Shown: positions 44,164-52,905 of the stretch, piece by piece
Layout of the letters: every line of letters starts with the position of its first letter
How positions within the stretch are numbered: the first letter of the stretch is position 1
DNA from: Paeniglutamicibacter psychrophenolicus
GTDB taxonomy: Bacteria; Actinomycetota; Actinomycetes; Actinomycetales; Micrococcaceae
Length of the DNA: 64,000 bases
Direction of reading: 5' to 3'
NCBI RefSeq assembly: GCF_030812255.1
Contig: NZ_JAUSSH010000002.1
Span: forward strand, 1 to 64,000
The notes under the pieces: model-generated
Database searches by the model: none
The model's input: only the letters and a program-made list of their open reading frames with translations
What the model was told of the DNA's origin: nothing
Made by a program: the position numbers and the translations under genes

Positions 44164-44351
44164 GCACCCACCCGCTGCCGAAGATCTCCGCACCTGCCGC
44201 CCGCGCCCTGTCCGGGGCCGGGATCACGACCCTGGAACAGGCCGCCGCGTATGGCGAGGCGGCGCTGCTGGCGCTCCATGGCTTCGGGCCCAGGGGCATT
44301 GGGATCCTGCGCGAGGCCCTGGCCGGGTTGGGGATGGAACTGGCGGACTGA
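44160..44351 (+). CDS. Small helix-hairpin-helix protein
   Basis: A 63-residue protein. ARALSGAGITTLEQAAAYGE then LLALHGFGPRGIGILREAL matches the tandem helix-hairpin-helix of the RNA polymerase alpha C-terminal domain and related DNA-binding proteins. Its ATG overlaps the transporter stop, and TACGCT six bases upstream could also give it its own leaderless message. Probably binds DNA; targets unknown. Confidence 0.75.
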   Translation: MSTHPLPKISAPAARALSGAGITTLEQAAAYGEAALLALHGFGPRGIGILREALAGLGMELAD

Positions 44352-44364
44352 TCCGCGCTGCGGG

Positions 44365-44697
44365 CTATTCCTGCGGCAGGATCCGCAGGTGCTCGCTGGT
44401 GGGCTTCACCAGGTCGGCGTCGAACTCGTGGTGCCTGGGCAGCCAGGCCTTGATGTAGGGGCAGACGGCCACGATCTTGTGCCCCTGGGCCACGGTGTCC
44501 TGCAGCGCCTGGGCGGCCAGCCTGGAGGCCAGGCCCTGTCCGGCGTAGGACTCGTCGACGACGGTGTGGAAGAAGACCCGATCGATGCCGCCGGGGGTTT
44601 CCAGCTCGCGGTAGTGGGCCGCCCCGATGGTTTTCTCGCCGTCAAGCAGCGCGTAGCGCCGGCGTTCGGGACGGTGTTCGATGCGGATCTCGCTCAT
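44365..44697 (-). CDS. Small GNAT acetyltransferase (NATD1/YidJ-like)
   Basis: A 110-residue minimal GNAT protein. HTVVDESYAGQGLASRLAAQAL is the CoA-binding segment, and the late HKIVAVCPYIKAWLPRH is the hallmark of the short Gcn5-related group similar to human NATD1. AAGGAA lies before the ATG at 44697. Natural substrate unknown. Confidence 0.88.
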   Translation of the reverse strand: MSEIRIEHRPERRRYALLDGEKTIGAAHYRELETPGGIDRVFFHTVVDESYAGQGLASRLAAQALQDTVAQGHKIVAVCPYIKAWLPRHHEFDADLVKPTSEHLRILPQE

Positions 44698-44725
44698 GTG
44701 TTGCTTCCTTGCTGATTGGTGGTTT

Positions 44726-45109
44726 TCAGGGGGTTCCGAAAAGCCTGCCGAAAAAGCCCTTGGGCTCGCTGCCTTCGGCGTCGATGAACACGGCACCGAA
44801 CCCGTCGTAGGTTCCGCCGTGTTTTTCGGTGATGGCGTGCACGCCGCGCAACGCCTGTTCCGCGCTCTCGACGTCCAGCGGCTGTTCCCGGTAGACCCGC
44901 AACAGGTACCGGGAATTGGCGTCCTGGCCGCCGGACCGGTCGACGTCCCAGCCGGAGCGCTCGAAGTGGTCCGCGGCCTCGGTGATCTCCCGCAGCGAGC
45001 GGAAGGATACGAAGTGCTCCATCTCGCGCTTGGCATCGAGTTGGTCGCCCAGCGCGGCGCGTTCGGCCAGCGCCCGACGCAACTTGGCCAGTTCCTCCAC
45101 CAATGACAT
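44726..45109 (-). CDS. RraB-like ribonuclease E regulator family protein
   Basis: A 127-residue soluble protein. A helical N-terminus (MSLVEELAKLRRALAERAAL) is followed by the ferredoxin-like fold MEHFVSFRSLREITEAADHFERSGWDVD and a second repeat ending GGTYDGFGAVFID, the pattern of the RraB family. RraB inhibits RNase E in Escherichia coli; whether the actinobacterial protein does so is untested. AAGGAG precedes the ATG. Confidence 0.8.
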   Translation of the reverse strand: MSLVEELAKLRRALAERAALGDQLDAKREMEHFVSFRSLREITEAADHFERSGWDVDRSGGQDANSRYLLRVYREQPLDVESAEQALRGVHAITEKHGGTYDGFGAVFIDAEGSEPKGFFGRLFGTP

Positions 45110-45186
45110 GTGGGTTTCGCTCCTTACCTTGTCCTCTTTGGGCTGCCGACGCGCTCCGGTGATCCGCCGCGTGGCCGGTCACTCGC

Positions 45187-46194
45187 TCAGTCGCGGGGCC
45201 GCAGCCTGACCATGGGCAACACCGGTGCCGGCAGGGGAGCGGGCTCGCCCGCCGGGAAGTCCCCGAAGCGCTTGGAGGTGGTGTCCCCGGGCTCCGCGCC
45301 GATCTCCGCCTGCCACTGCCTGCGGTACTCGACGACTTCCTCGTGGGTGCGGCCGACGAAGTTCCACCACATCAGGATCTGCTCGTTCAGCGGTTCCCCG
45401 CCAATGAGCAGGGCGCGCACGGGTTGGGCGCCGGCGCTCAACGTAATTTCCTGGGTGCCGGGCGGCAGGTAGGCCAGGTGGTCCACGGGCAGCTCGTCGA
45501 CCCCGACGCTCAGCGTCCCGGAGTCCAGCAGCACCCCGTGCTCGTGGTGGGCCTTCACCCCCAGCCGGATGGAGGCGCCGGGTTGCAGCAGGATCTCGGC
45601 GCCCACCAGCTCGGTGTGCGTGGCCACCGGGGAATGCGAGTGCAGGTCCGTGCCGCGCGGATTCGGCACGGTCAGCGAGCCGAGGAACACGCTGACGCTG
45701 AACCCGTCACCGGACATCGGCTTGGGCCGGTGGTGGGCGAAGGTCGGCGGCATGTGCCGCGCGGAATCGGGCAGCGCGACCCACAGCTGGGCGCCGTGCA
45801 GCACCGTCGTGTCGGGGGTGGAGTACTCGGAGTGGCTGATCCCGCGGCCGGCGGTCATCAGGTTCAACTCGCCGGGACGCACCATGGCATGGAACCCGGC
45901 CGAATCCCGGTGCTCGATCTCCCCGGTGAACAGCCAGGACACGGTTTGCAGCCCGGTGTGCGGGTGGCGCGGGACGTTCATCCCTCCGGTGTCGCCGACC
46001 GGGTCGGGACCGTAGTGGTCAAGGAAGCACCACGCGCCGATGAGGCTGCGCTGTTTTTGCGGCAGCGTGCGGCGCACGTCCATGGCGCGCGGCCCGCCGA
46101 GCGGGACGTTGCGCGGAACCAACAGCTCGATCCCGGCGTGGGTTTTGTCTGCTCCGCAAACCATCTCGTCAGGGGCGGCCTCGAGGTTGCTCAT
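45187..46194 (-). CDS. Pirin family protein
   Basis: A 335-residue bicupin. The N-terminal cupin carries the metal ligands in HPHTGLQTVSWLFTGEIEH and the later GRGISHSE; the C-terminal cupin is less conserved. Pirins can show quercetinase activity; physiological roles vary. The start overlaps the rhamnulokinase stop by four bases, but TACGCT lies six bases before the ATG (46201-46206), so it may also have its own leaderless promoter inside the end of rhaB. A role in rhamnose use is not established. Confidence 0.9.
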   Translation of the reverse strand: MSNLEAAPDEMVCGADKTHAGIELLVPRNVPLGGPRAMDVRRTLPQKQRSLIGAWCFLDHYGPDPVGDTGGMNVPRHPHTGLQTVSWLFTGEIEHRDSAGFHAMVRPGELNLMTAGRGISHSEYSTPDTTVLHGAQLWVALPDSARHMPPTFAHHRPKPMSGDGFSVSVFLGSLTVPNPRGTDLHSHSPVATHTELVGAEILLQPGASIRLGVKAHHEHGVLLDSGTLSVGVDELPVDHLAYLPPGTQEITLSAGAQPVRALLIGGEPLNEQILMWWNFVGRTHEEVVEYRRQWQAEIGAEPGDTTSKRFGDFPAGEPAPLPAPVLPMVRLRPRD

Positions 46195-47705
46195 GTCCCC
46201 AGCGTAGTGCCGGGGCCGGTTTTAGGCATCCCCTGCACCGCGGCGGCGGGCAGGTACTCGGTGACGGGCATCGAGCGGGCCACGACGGCGCGCAGATCCC
46301 CCAGCGTGCCCGGAACCTCGCCGGCGGACCGGGCCTGGACCAAGATGTTGCCCAGGGCGGTGGCCTCGACCGGTCCGGCAAGGACCGGCAGCCCGGTGGC
46401 GTCGGCGGTGAGCTGGCACAGCAACGAATTCTGCGATCCGCCTCCCACCACGTGGATGCGCTCCGGGAGGCATCCGGTCAGCTCGGTGGCGGTGCGCAGG
46501 GCGCGTGCGTAGGCCTGGGCCAGGGATTCAAGGATGCAGCGCACCACTGCGGCCGGTTCCGCGCCCGGGTCCAGGTGGACCCAGGCCCCGTCCGGGCCCC
46601 GCCGGCCGGCGGCGGCCCGGATGCGGTCGGCCATGGACCCGGGGGCCAGGAACTCTTGCGAATCCGCGTCGATGCGCGCGCCGTTGTCCTCCCAAGTCGT
46701 CGCGGCCTCCAACAGTCCCGGCAGGGAATCGGCCCCCAGCTGCCACTGGCGCAGGGATTCCTGCAGCAGCCACAGCCCCCCGACGTTGCGCAGGAAGCGG
46801 ATGGTGGAATCCACGCCGCGCTCATTGGTGAAATTCGCTTCCCGGGCCGCGGAGCCAAGCACCGGTGCGTCGAGTTCCAGGCCCACCAGCGACCAGGTCC
46901 CGGAGGAGATGTAGGCGAAGTCGGTGCCGGGTTCCGCCGGGACGGCAAGCACCGCCGAGGCGGTGTCGTGGGACCCCACGGCCACCACGGGGGTTCCGGG
47001 TCCCAGCCCGGTGTCGGCGGCGATCCCCGGCAGCAGCGAACCGTACACCTGCCCGGGGGCAATCAGCTCGCCAAAGAGCCCGGGGTCCATGCCCAGGGCC
47101 TCGGCGAGCTGCCCGGAGAACGTGCCGGTGGCGGCATCGAGCAGCCCGGTGGTGCTGGCGTTGGTCTCCTCGGTGCGCATGGCTCCGGTGAGCAGGTAGG
47201 CCAGCAGGTCCGGGACCAGCAGCGCACGCAGGCCACGCAGGTCGGGCTCGCAGGCCAGCTGGTAGATGGTGTTGAAGGGCAGGAACTGCAGCCCGTTGAT
47301 CCGGTACAGCTCCGCAGGTGAAACCAACCGGTGCACGGACTCGATGACGCGTTCGGTGCGCGAATCGCGGTAGGCGAAGGGAGCCCCGAGCAGTTCGCCG
47401 TCGCGCAGCAGTCCGTAGTCCACCGCCCAGGTGTCGATGCCGATGCTGGCGATCTCCACGCCCAGCTCCCGGGCCCGGGCAGCGGCCAGGCCAAGCCCGA
47501 CGAGCATCTGGCCGTGCAGGAACCCGATGTCCCAGTGCAGCGAGCCGCCGCGGGGCACCACGGCGTTGGGAAAGCGGTGCAGGACCTCCAGGCCCACGCG
47601 CCCGGCGGCCAACTGCCCGAGAATCACCCGGCCGGAGGAGGCCCCGATGTCGACGGCGATGTAGGCGTGCCGCGCCGGGTCGCCCGCCTTGCTTGCGTTC
47701 TCCAT
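46191..47705 (-). CDS. rhaB: L-rhamnulokinase
   Basis: A 504-residue FGGY-family sugar kinase that phosphorylates L-rhamnulose to the 1-phosphate. N-terminal ATPase motif [25 protein letters not shown], the SAxIDTW-like block IGIDTWAVDYGLL, and late GGGSQNSLLCQLTADATGLP match rhamnulokinases. The ATG lies five bases after the stop of the upstream aldolase/dehydrogenase gene, in the same operon. Sits between that gene and pirin. Confidence 0.95.
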   Translation of the reverse strand: MENASKAGDPARHAYIAVDIGASSGRVILGQLAAGRVGLEVLHRFPNAVVPRGGSLHWDIGFLHGQMLVGLGLAAARARELGVEIASIGIDTWAVDYGLLRDGELLGAPFAYRDSRTERVIESVHRLVSPAELYRINGLQFLPFNTIYQLACEPDLRGLRALLVPDLLAYLLTGAMRTEETNASTTGLLDAATGTFSGQLAEALGMDPGLFGELIAPGQVYGSLLPGIAADTGLGPGTPVVAVGSHDTASAVLAVPAEPGTDFAYISSGTWSLVGLELDAPVLGSAAREANFTNERGVDSTIRFLRNVGGLWLLQESLRQWQLGADSLPGLLEAATTWEDNGARIDADSQEFLAPGSMADRIRAAAGRRGPDGAWVHLDPGAEPAAVVRCILESLAQAYARALRTATELTGCLPERIHVVGGGSQNSLLCQLTADATGLPVLAGPVEATALGNILVQARSAGEVPGTLGDLRAVVARSMPVTEYLPAAAVQGMPKTGPGTTLGT

Positions 47706-47710
47706 GGCGC

Positions 47711-49747
47711 TCAGCGCAGGAACGCCGCGGGGACCCCGGCGTCAACCGGGATGTGCAGGCCGGTGGTGTGCGAAAGATCGGCGGAACACAGGGCAAAGAC
47801 CGCGTTGGCCACGTTCTCGGGCAGCACCTCGCGCTTGAGCAGCGTGCGCTGGGCGTAGAACTTGCCCAGGTCCGCCTCCGGGACCCCGTAGACCGCGGCG
47901 CGCTTGGCGCCCCAGCCGCCGGCGAAGATGCCCGAGCCGCGCACCACCCCGTCGGGATTGATGCCGTTGACCTTCACCCCGTGCTCGCCCAGTTCGGCAG
48001 CCAACAGCCGCACCTGGTGGGCCTGGTCGGCCTTGGTGGCCGAATAGGCGATGTTGTTGGGTCCGGCGAATACCGAGTTCTTGGAGGAGATGTAGATGAT
48101 GTCCCCACCGAGCTTCTGGTCGATGAGCACCCTGGCGGCGGCCCGCGAGACCAGGAACGAGCCCTTGGCCATCACGTCGTGCTGCATTTCCCAGTCCTTC
48201 ACCGTGGTTTCCAGCAGCGACTTGGACAGCGAAAGCCCGGCGTTGTTCACCACCAGGTCCAGCCCGCCGAAGGCCAGCAGCGCGGCCTCGATGCCGGCTG
48301 CGACCTCGTCCTCGCTGGTGACATCCACGCGCACCCCGACGGCCACGTCGGTGCCGCCGATGGAGGCGGCCACGTCCCGGGCCTTGTCCGCATCCAGGTC
48401 GGCGATGACCACGCAGGCGCCCTCGGCGGCGAGCCGTTCGGCGATGGCCCGTCCGATGCCCGAGGCCGCCCCGGTAACCAAGGCGATGCGGGTGGCCAGG
48501 GCCCTGGGCCTGGGCATCCGGGTGAGCTTGGCTTCCTCGAGCGCCCAGTACTCGATGCCGAACTTCTCGGATTCGTCGATGGGGGCGTATCGGGAGAGGG
48601 CCTCGGCCCCGCGCATCACGTTGATGGCGTTGCGGTAGAATTCCCCGGCGACCCTGGCGGTCTGCTTGTTGGCCCCGTAGCTGAACATCCCCACGCCCGG
48701 GACCAGGACGATCGCCGGGTCTGCCCCGCGCATGGCCGGGGAATCATCGGTGGCGTGCCGCTGGTAGTAGGCGGTGTAGTCGGCGCGGTAGGCGGCATGC
48801 AGTTCGGCCAGCCGCGCGGTGCAGGCCTCGACGCCTGCCTCGGCATCCAGGTCCAGGACCAGCGGCTTGATCTTGGTGCGCAGGAAGTGGTCCGGGCAGC
48901 TGGTGCCCAGGGCCGCAAGTTCCTCCAGGCGTGCCGAGCCCAGGAATTCGAGGACCTCTGGTGCGTCGCTGAAGTGCCCGACCACGGGCTGGTCCTCGCT
49001 GGCGAGGGCGCGGATGGCCGGGGCCAGTGCCGCCGCCTTGGCGCGGCGTTGGGCCTCGGGCAGTGCGGCACGCCGTGGCCTTTGGGCGCCGAAGGGGTCC
49101 GGGCGGCCGTGCTCGGCGATGTGGCTTTCGGCGGTGTGGATGATCCACAGCGAGTTGGCCTGTGATTCCTCGCTGGTGTTCCCCCAGGCGGTGATGCCGT
49201 GCCCACCCAGGATGCAGCCGACGGCCTGCGGGTTTTCGTCCTTGAGCCGCGCGATGTCCAGGCCCAGCTGGAAGCCGGGGCGGCGCCACGGCACCCACAG
49301 GACCCTGTCCCCGAAGATCTTGGCGGTCAGCTCCCGGCCGTCGGCGGCGGTGGCGATCGCGATGCCCGAATCCGGGTGCAGGTGGTCCACGTGCGCGGCG
49401 TCGATGAGCCCGTGCATGGCGGTGTCGATCGAGGGGACGGCTCCGCCGGTGCCGTGCAGGCAGTAGTCGAAGGCCGCAACCATCTCGTCCTCGCGCTCGA
49501 GGCCCGGGTAGCTGCCGACCAGCGCCCGCAGGCGGTCCAGGCGCAGGGCCGAGAGCCCCGCTTCCTTCAGCGTGCCCAGGTCCCCGCCGGAGCCCTTGAC
49601 CCAGAGCAGCTCCACGTCCGTCCCGGTGACCGGGTCGGTGGCGGTGCCCTTGGCGGAGGTGTTGCCCCCCGCGTAGTTGGTGTTGCGCGGATCGCTGCCC
49701 AGGGCGTTGGACCTGGCGATGAGTGCGGCGACGACGGGGTTGCTCAT
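47711..49747 (-). CDS. Bifunctional rhamnulose-1-phosphate aldolase / lactaldehyde dehydrogenase (SDR)
   Basis: A 678-residue fusion. Residues ~1-400 are a class II aldolase (zinc ligands HVDHLHPDSGIAIATA, and TSYGANKQTAR-like FSYGANK); residues ~425-678 are a short-chain dehydrogenase with ALVTGAASGIGRAIAERL and catalytic YSATK. It splits rhamnulose-1-phosphate and reduces or oxidises the lactaldehyde. This fusion type, called RhaD or RhaEW, is usual in actinobacterial rhamnose loci. AGAGAG-type site precedes the ATG. Confidence 0.93.
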   Translation of the reverse strand: MSNPVVAALIARSNALGSDPRNTNYAGGNTSAKGTATDPVTGTDVELLWVKGSGGDLGTLKEAGLSALRLDRLRALVGSYPGLEREDEMVAAFDYCLHGTGGAVPSIDTAMHGLIDAAHVDHLHPDSGIAIATAADGRELTAKIFGDRVLWVPWRRPGFQLGLDIARLKDENPQAVGCILGGHGITAWGNTSEESQANSLWIIHTAESHIAEHGRPDPFGAQRPRRAALPEAQRRAKAAALAPAIRALASEDQPVVGHFSDAPEVLEFLGSARLEELAALGTSCPDHFLRTKIKPLVLDLDAEAGVEACTARLAELHAAYRADYTAYYQRHATDDSPAMRGADPAIVLVPGVGMFSYGANKQTARVAGEFYRNAINVMRGAEALSRYAPIDESEKFGIEYWALEEAKLTRMPRPRALATRIALVTGAASGIGRAIAERLAAEGACVVIADLDADKARDVAASIGGTDVAVGVRVDVTSEDEVAAGIEAALLAFGGLDLVVNNAGLSLSKSLLETTVKDWEMQHDVMAKGSFLVSRAAARVLIDQKLGGDIIYISSKNSVFAGPNNIAYSATKADQAHQVRLLAAELGEHGVKVNGINPDGVVRGSGIFAGGWGAKRAAVYGVPEADLGKFYAQRTLLKREVLPENVANAVFALCSADLSHTTGLHIPVDAGVPAAFLR

Positions 49748-49812
49748 GTGGATCTCTCTTGGTTTCTACGAGGGTGTGAAGACAGGGTGGCCGCGAACGG
49801 CGGGGGTGTGGG

Positions 49813-50985
49813 TCAGGCGCCCCAGCTGGACTGGGTTCCGCCAAGGCGTGCGGCGTTGATCTTGTCCTGGTGGCCCGAGTCCCGGTAGGCGGCCAGCGGG
49901 TCCGCGGGCAACCCGCGCGATTCGCGCCAGGCGGCCAGGGCGGGGCGCACGTCGGTGTAGAAGGCATCCATCATGATCGCGTTGGCACCCAGCACGTCCC
50001 CGGATTCCTGGGCGGCCAGCAGCGCGGTCCGGTCCACCAGCAGGGCGCGGGCGGTCATTTCCTGCACGTTGAGCACGCTGCGGATCTGCCCGGGGATCTT
50101 TTCCTCGACGTTGTGGCACTGGTCGAGCATGAACACGACCCCGGTGGCCGCATCCAGCCCGCCGCCGCGCACCACCTCGTACATGATCCGGAAGAGCTGG
50201 AACGGGTCCGCGGCCCCCACGATCAGGTCGTCGTCGGCGTAGAAGCGGGAATTGAAGTCGAAGGACCCGAGCTTTCCCAGGCGCAGCAGCTGGGCGACGA
50301 TGAACTCGATGTTGGTGCCCGGGGCGTGGTGCCCGGTGTCCAGACAGACGCTGGCCTTGGGCCCCAGTGCCAGGGTCTGGGCATAGGAGGTGCCCCAGTC
50401 AGGGACGTCGGTGTGGTAGAAGGCCGGCTCGAAGAACTTGTACTCGAGCACCAGGCGCTGGTCCTGGCCCAGCTGCGCATAGATGGCGGCCAGCGAGTCG
50501 GCCAGCCGGTCCTGCCGGGAGCGGATGTCTCCCTGCCCGGGGTAGTTGGTGCCGTCGGCGAGCCAGATCTTCAGGTCCCGGGAGCCGGTCCGGTCCATGA
50601 CCTCGAGGCAGTCCAGGTGGTGGTCGATGGCCTTTTGCCGGATTGCTGCGTCGGTGTGGGTCAGCGAGCCGAACTTGTAGGCGTCGTCCTGGAAGGTGTT
50701 GGAGTTGATGGTGCCAAGCCCCACGCCCAGGTCCTCGGCGTAGGCCCGCAGCGCGGAATAGTCGTCCACGGTGTCCCAGGGGATGTGCAGGGCGACGCGC
50801 GGGGCCAGGCCGGTGTGCCGGTGGACCTGGGCGGCGTCGGCGATCTTCTCCTGGACGGTGCGCGGGGTGCCGGGGGTGGAGAACACCTTGAAGCGGGTGC
50901 CGGAGTTCCCGTACGCCCAGGACGGGACCTCGATCTCCTGGGCGGCCAATTGTGCCCGGACCGCCTCGGGAAGCGTGCTGGTCAT
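49813..50985 (-). CDS. rhaI: L-rhamnose isomerase (RhaI type)
   Basis: A 390-residue TIM-barrel enzyme converting L-rhamnose to L-rhamnulose. The blocks LVLEYKFFEPAFYHTDV, SVCLDTGHHAPGTNIEFIV and SFDFNSRFYADDDLIVGAADPFQLFRI carry the metal-binding Glu, Asp and His residues. It resembles the Pseudomonas stutzeri/Bacillus RhaI group rather than the longer E. coli RhaA. The gene overlaps the mutarotase gene by four bases. Confidence 0.95.
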   Translation of the reverse strand: MTSTLPEAVRAQLAAQEIEVPSWAYGNSGTRFKVFSTPGTPRTVQEKIADAAQVHRHTGLAPRVALHIPWDTVDDYSALRAYAEDLGVGLGTINSNTFQDDAYKFGSLTHTDAAIRQKAIDHHLDCLEVMDRTGSRDLKIWLADGTNYPGQGDIRSRQDRLADSLAAIYAQLGQDQRLVLEYKFFEPAFYHTDVPDWGTSYAQTLALGPKASVCLDTGHHAPGTNIEFIVAQLLRLGKLGSFDFNSRFYADDDLIVGAADPFQLFRIMYEVVRGGGLDAATGVVFMLDQCHNVEEKIPGQIRSVLNVQEMTARALLVDRTALLAAQESGDVLGANAIMMDAFYTDVRPALAAWRESRGLPADPLAAYRDSGHQDKINAARLGGTQSSWGA

Positions 50986-51347
50986 GGTGTTTCTCCTGTC
51001 TGTTCGCGGGCTTCAAGTCCGTCGAGCTGGTCCTCGAGGTTGAACACCTCGGTGAGTTGAAGGAATCCCGCATCGGGCGGGAGACCCAGGTCTTCGAAGA
51101 AGCCGGCCATCTCCGCCTGCCAGCGGGCGTTGACCTCGGTGGCATTCATGGCGGCCTGGGCCGCGGCCAGGTCATCGGTCTCGAAGTAGCCGATGAGCAG
51201 CCCGTCCGCGCGGAGGAAAAGCGAGTAGTTGTGCCAGCCGCTTTCCTTCAGCGCGGTGAGCATCCCGGGCCACACCGCGGCGTGCCTGCGGGTGTATTCG
51301 GCGATGAGCGCGGGCTTGATGCGCAGCTGGAAGCACACGCGCTTCAC
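50982..51347 (-). CDS. rhaM: L-rhamnose mutarotase
   Basis: A 121-residue dimeric alpha/beta-barrel protein that interconverts rhamnose anomers so that the isomerase gets its substrate. VKRVCFQLRIKPALIAEYTRRH, WPGMLTALKESGWHNYSLFL and LIGYFETDD are the family blocks, with the catalytic His/Tyr. A GTG start at 51347 with GGGAGC upstream gives the correct N-terminus. It overlaps the neighbouring genes on both sides by four bases. Confidence 0.95.
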   Translation of the reverse strand: MKRVCFQLRIKPALIAEYTRRHAAVWPGMLTALKESGWHNYSLFLRADGLLIGYFETDDLAAAQAAMNATEVNARWQAEMAGFFEDLGLPPDAGFLQLTEVFNLEDQLDGLEAREQTGETP

Positions 51348-52795
51348 GATCGGGCTCCCACGGTGCGGTGTTCGATGCCCAGCAGCGACGCCGCGGCGGC
51401 CAGCTGCGCCGAGCGGTGCCCGGTGCACAGCGCCCAGTGGTGCCCGACGCCCGTGGCTGACCAGTCATCGACCCACAGCCCGGGGTCGGTGCCGAAGTCC
51501 ACCCGCGAGGTGGTGTTGCCGATGCCCAGCAGCGGGCCGGCGGTCACGGTGCCCTCGGAGGAGATGAAGCTGTAGGACCCGTCCCGGTCCTCGCCGATCC
51601 CGAAGCAGGTCACCTCCCCGTGGCGGACGTCGAACTCGACCGAGACGCCCCAGCCGCGCTTGCCGTGGTAGACGCCCAGCCCGCGCAGCAGCGGCTGCCC
51701 GGAGGAGATGCGCAGGTGCGCGGGGCCGTCGTGGCCCATCTCCACCACGTTGGCATCGAAGTCCAGGGCCTGGATCTCGGTGAAGGAGCCGCCGGCGCCC
51801 AGGGTGTCGGCCGCGAGCATCGCCAGGGAGGTGCGCAGCTCGTACTCCCCGGCCATCGGGATGCCGCGGGCCGTGAGCAGCGAGGCACCCAGGATCATCC
51901 CGGCGCCGAGGCGCTCGTGGATTTCCCCGGCAAGCCCGCGGTGGTAGTAGGCCAGCGAGTCCAGGTCGAAGTCGGACACCAGGGCATCCAGGCCCACCGA
52001 GACCTTCGCGGCCCAGGAAAGGTCGCCCGCGTTCACCGAGGTGTCGAGACGGAACACGGTCTTGGCCAGCTCGACGCGTGCCGCGACCTGGGCGTCGGTG
52101 ACGGCGGCGACCCGCTCGCGCAGGTCGTCGAACTCGAGGATTTCCACGTGCGAGCCGAAACGGGCGGAAATGTTCAGCGGGTCGGTGGAAACATCGAGCA
52201 TCCCCGGGTACAGGTGGCCCATCAGCCCGTGCCTGGCGGTGCGCAGCCGCCCGCGCACCGCGGCGGCGGCAACCCAGTTCCCGATGCGCTCCCATGCGGC
52301 GTCCTGGCGCAGGTGCCCGGAAACCGAGCGGAAATCGATGCCGGCGCGGCGAAAGACGTTGGCGATCTCGGGGATCGGGCATTGACCGCAGTAGGCCAGC
52401 CAGTCCCCGGTGGTGAAGGTCGGGTGGTCCATGGAGGCGGTGGGCTGCAGGTCGATGACCAGCACCGGGGCCCCGGCGCGCTGGGCGATGGGCAGCACCA
52501 TGGAGGCGGTGAGGTAGGTGGCGGCGAAGACGACCAGCAGGTCGCAGTCCGCCGCCCGCAGCACCTGGGCCGCGGCGTTGGCCCCGGGGGCGTCGGAGAC
52601 GAAGCCGGCGTCGATGAGTTCGACGTCCGGTTCCGCCAGGCGCGTGGCCACGTAGGCGGCCGATTCCCTGAGCCGGGGCAACAGGTCAGGGAACTGTTCC
52701 CAGTAGGCGCCCAGGCCCCCGGAGACCAACCCGATGCGGGTCCTGGGCCTGGTGCGGGGCTCCAAGAGCGCGGCCAGGGGACTTGTTTCGGGCAT
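51344..52795 (-). CDS. L-fucose/L-arabinose isomerase family protein
   Basis: A 483-residue protein of the FucI/AraA structural family. IGLVSGGLGAYWEQFPDLLPRL, then DLLVVFAATYLTASMVLPIAQRAGAP, and a C-terminal domain with EFDVRHGEVTCFGIGEDRDG. It lies inside the rhamnose operon, overlapping rhaM by four bases, yet the operon already has a rhamnose isomerase. It may widen the pathway to another deoxysugar such as L-fucose, or have a different role. AAGGAG lies eight bases before the ATG at 52795; the longer frame through 53536 is a shadow of the binding-protein gene. Confidence 0.85.
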   Translation of the reverse strand: MPETSPLAALLEPRTRPRTRIGLVSGGLGAYWEQFPDLLPRLRESAAYVATRLAEPDVELIDAGFVSDAPGANAAAQVLRAADCDLLVVFAATYLTASMVLPIAQRAGAPVLVIDLQPTASMDHPTFTTGDWLAYCGQCPIPEIANVFRRAGIDFRSVSGHLRQDAAWERIGNWVAAAAVRGRLRTARHGLMGHLYPGMLDVSTDPLNISARFGSHVEILEFDDLRERVAAVTDAQVAARVELAKTVFRLDTSVNAGDLSWAAKVSVGLDALVSDFDLDSLAYYHRGLAGEIHERLGAGMILGASLLTARGIPMAGEYELRTSLAMLAADTLGAGGSFTEIQALDFDANVVEMGHDGPAHLRISSGQPLLRGLGVYHGKRGWGVSVEFDVRHGEVTCFGIGEDRDGSYSFISSEGTVTAGPLLGIGNTTSRVDFGTDPGLWVDDWSATGVGHHWALCTGHRSAQLAAAASLLGIEHRTVGARS

Positions 52796-52840
52796 GGCGA
52801 ACTCCTTCGTGGTCTGCGGGACAAGAAGCATGTGGGTGGT

Positions 52841-52883
52841 GTGCGGGTGTGCGGTCCGGATGCTCCGGACCGCACGCCCGCAC
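52841..52883 (-). terminator. Intercistronic 20-bp hairpin after the binding-protein gene
   Basis: Arms 52841-52860 and 52864-52883 pair over 20 positions with one mismatch; loop 3 bases. It lies between the substrate-binding protein gene and the rest of the rhamnose operon. Such hairpins protect the binding-protein mRNA or partly terminate, so the binding protein is made in excess. Confidence 0.65.
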
Positions 52884-52905
52884 AATGCGGGGAAGGGTCG
52901 AGCGA

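Noticed and set aside
42247-44193. 648-residue minus-strand frame
   Set aside because: Only the last 145 residues (SRPBCC) are real; the rest is a shadow of the MFS transporter gene.
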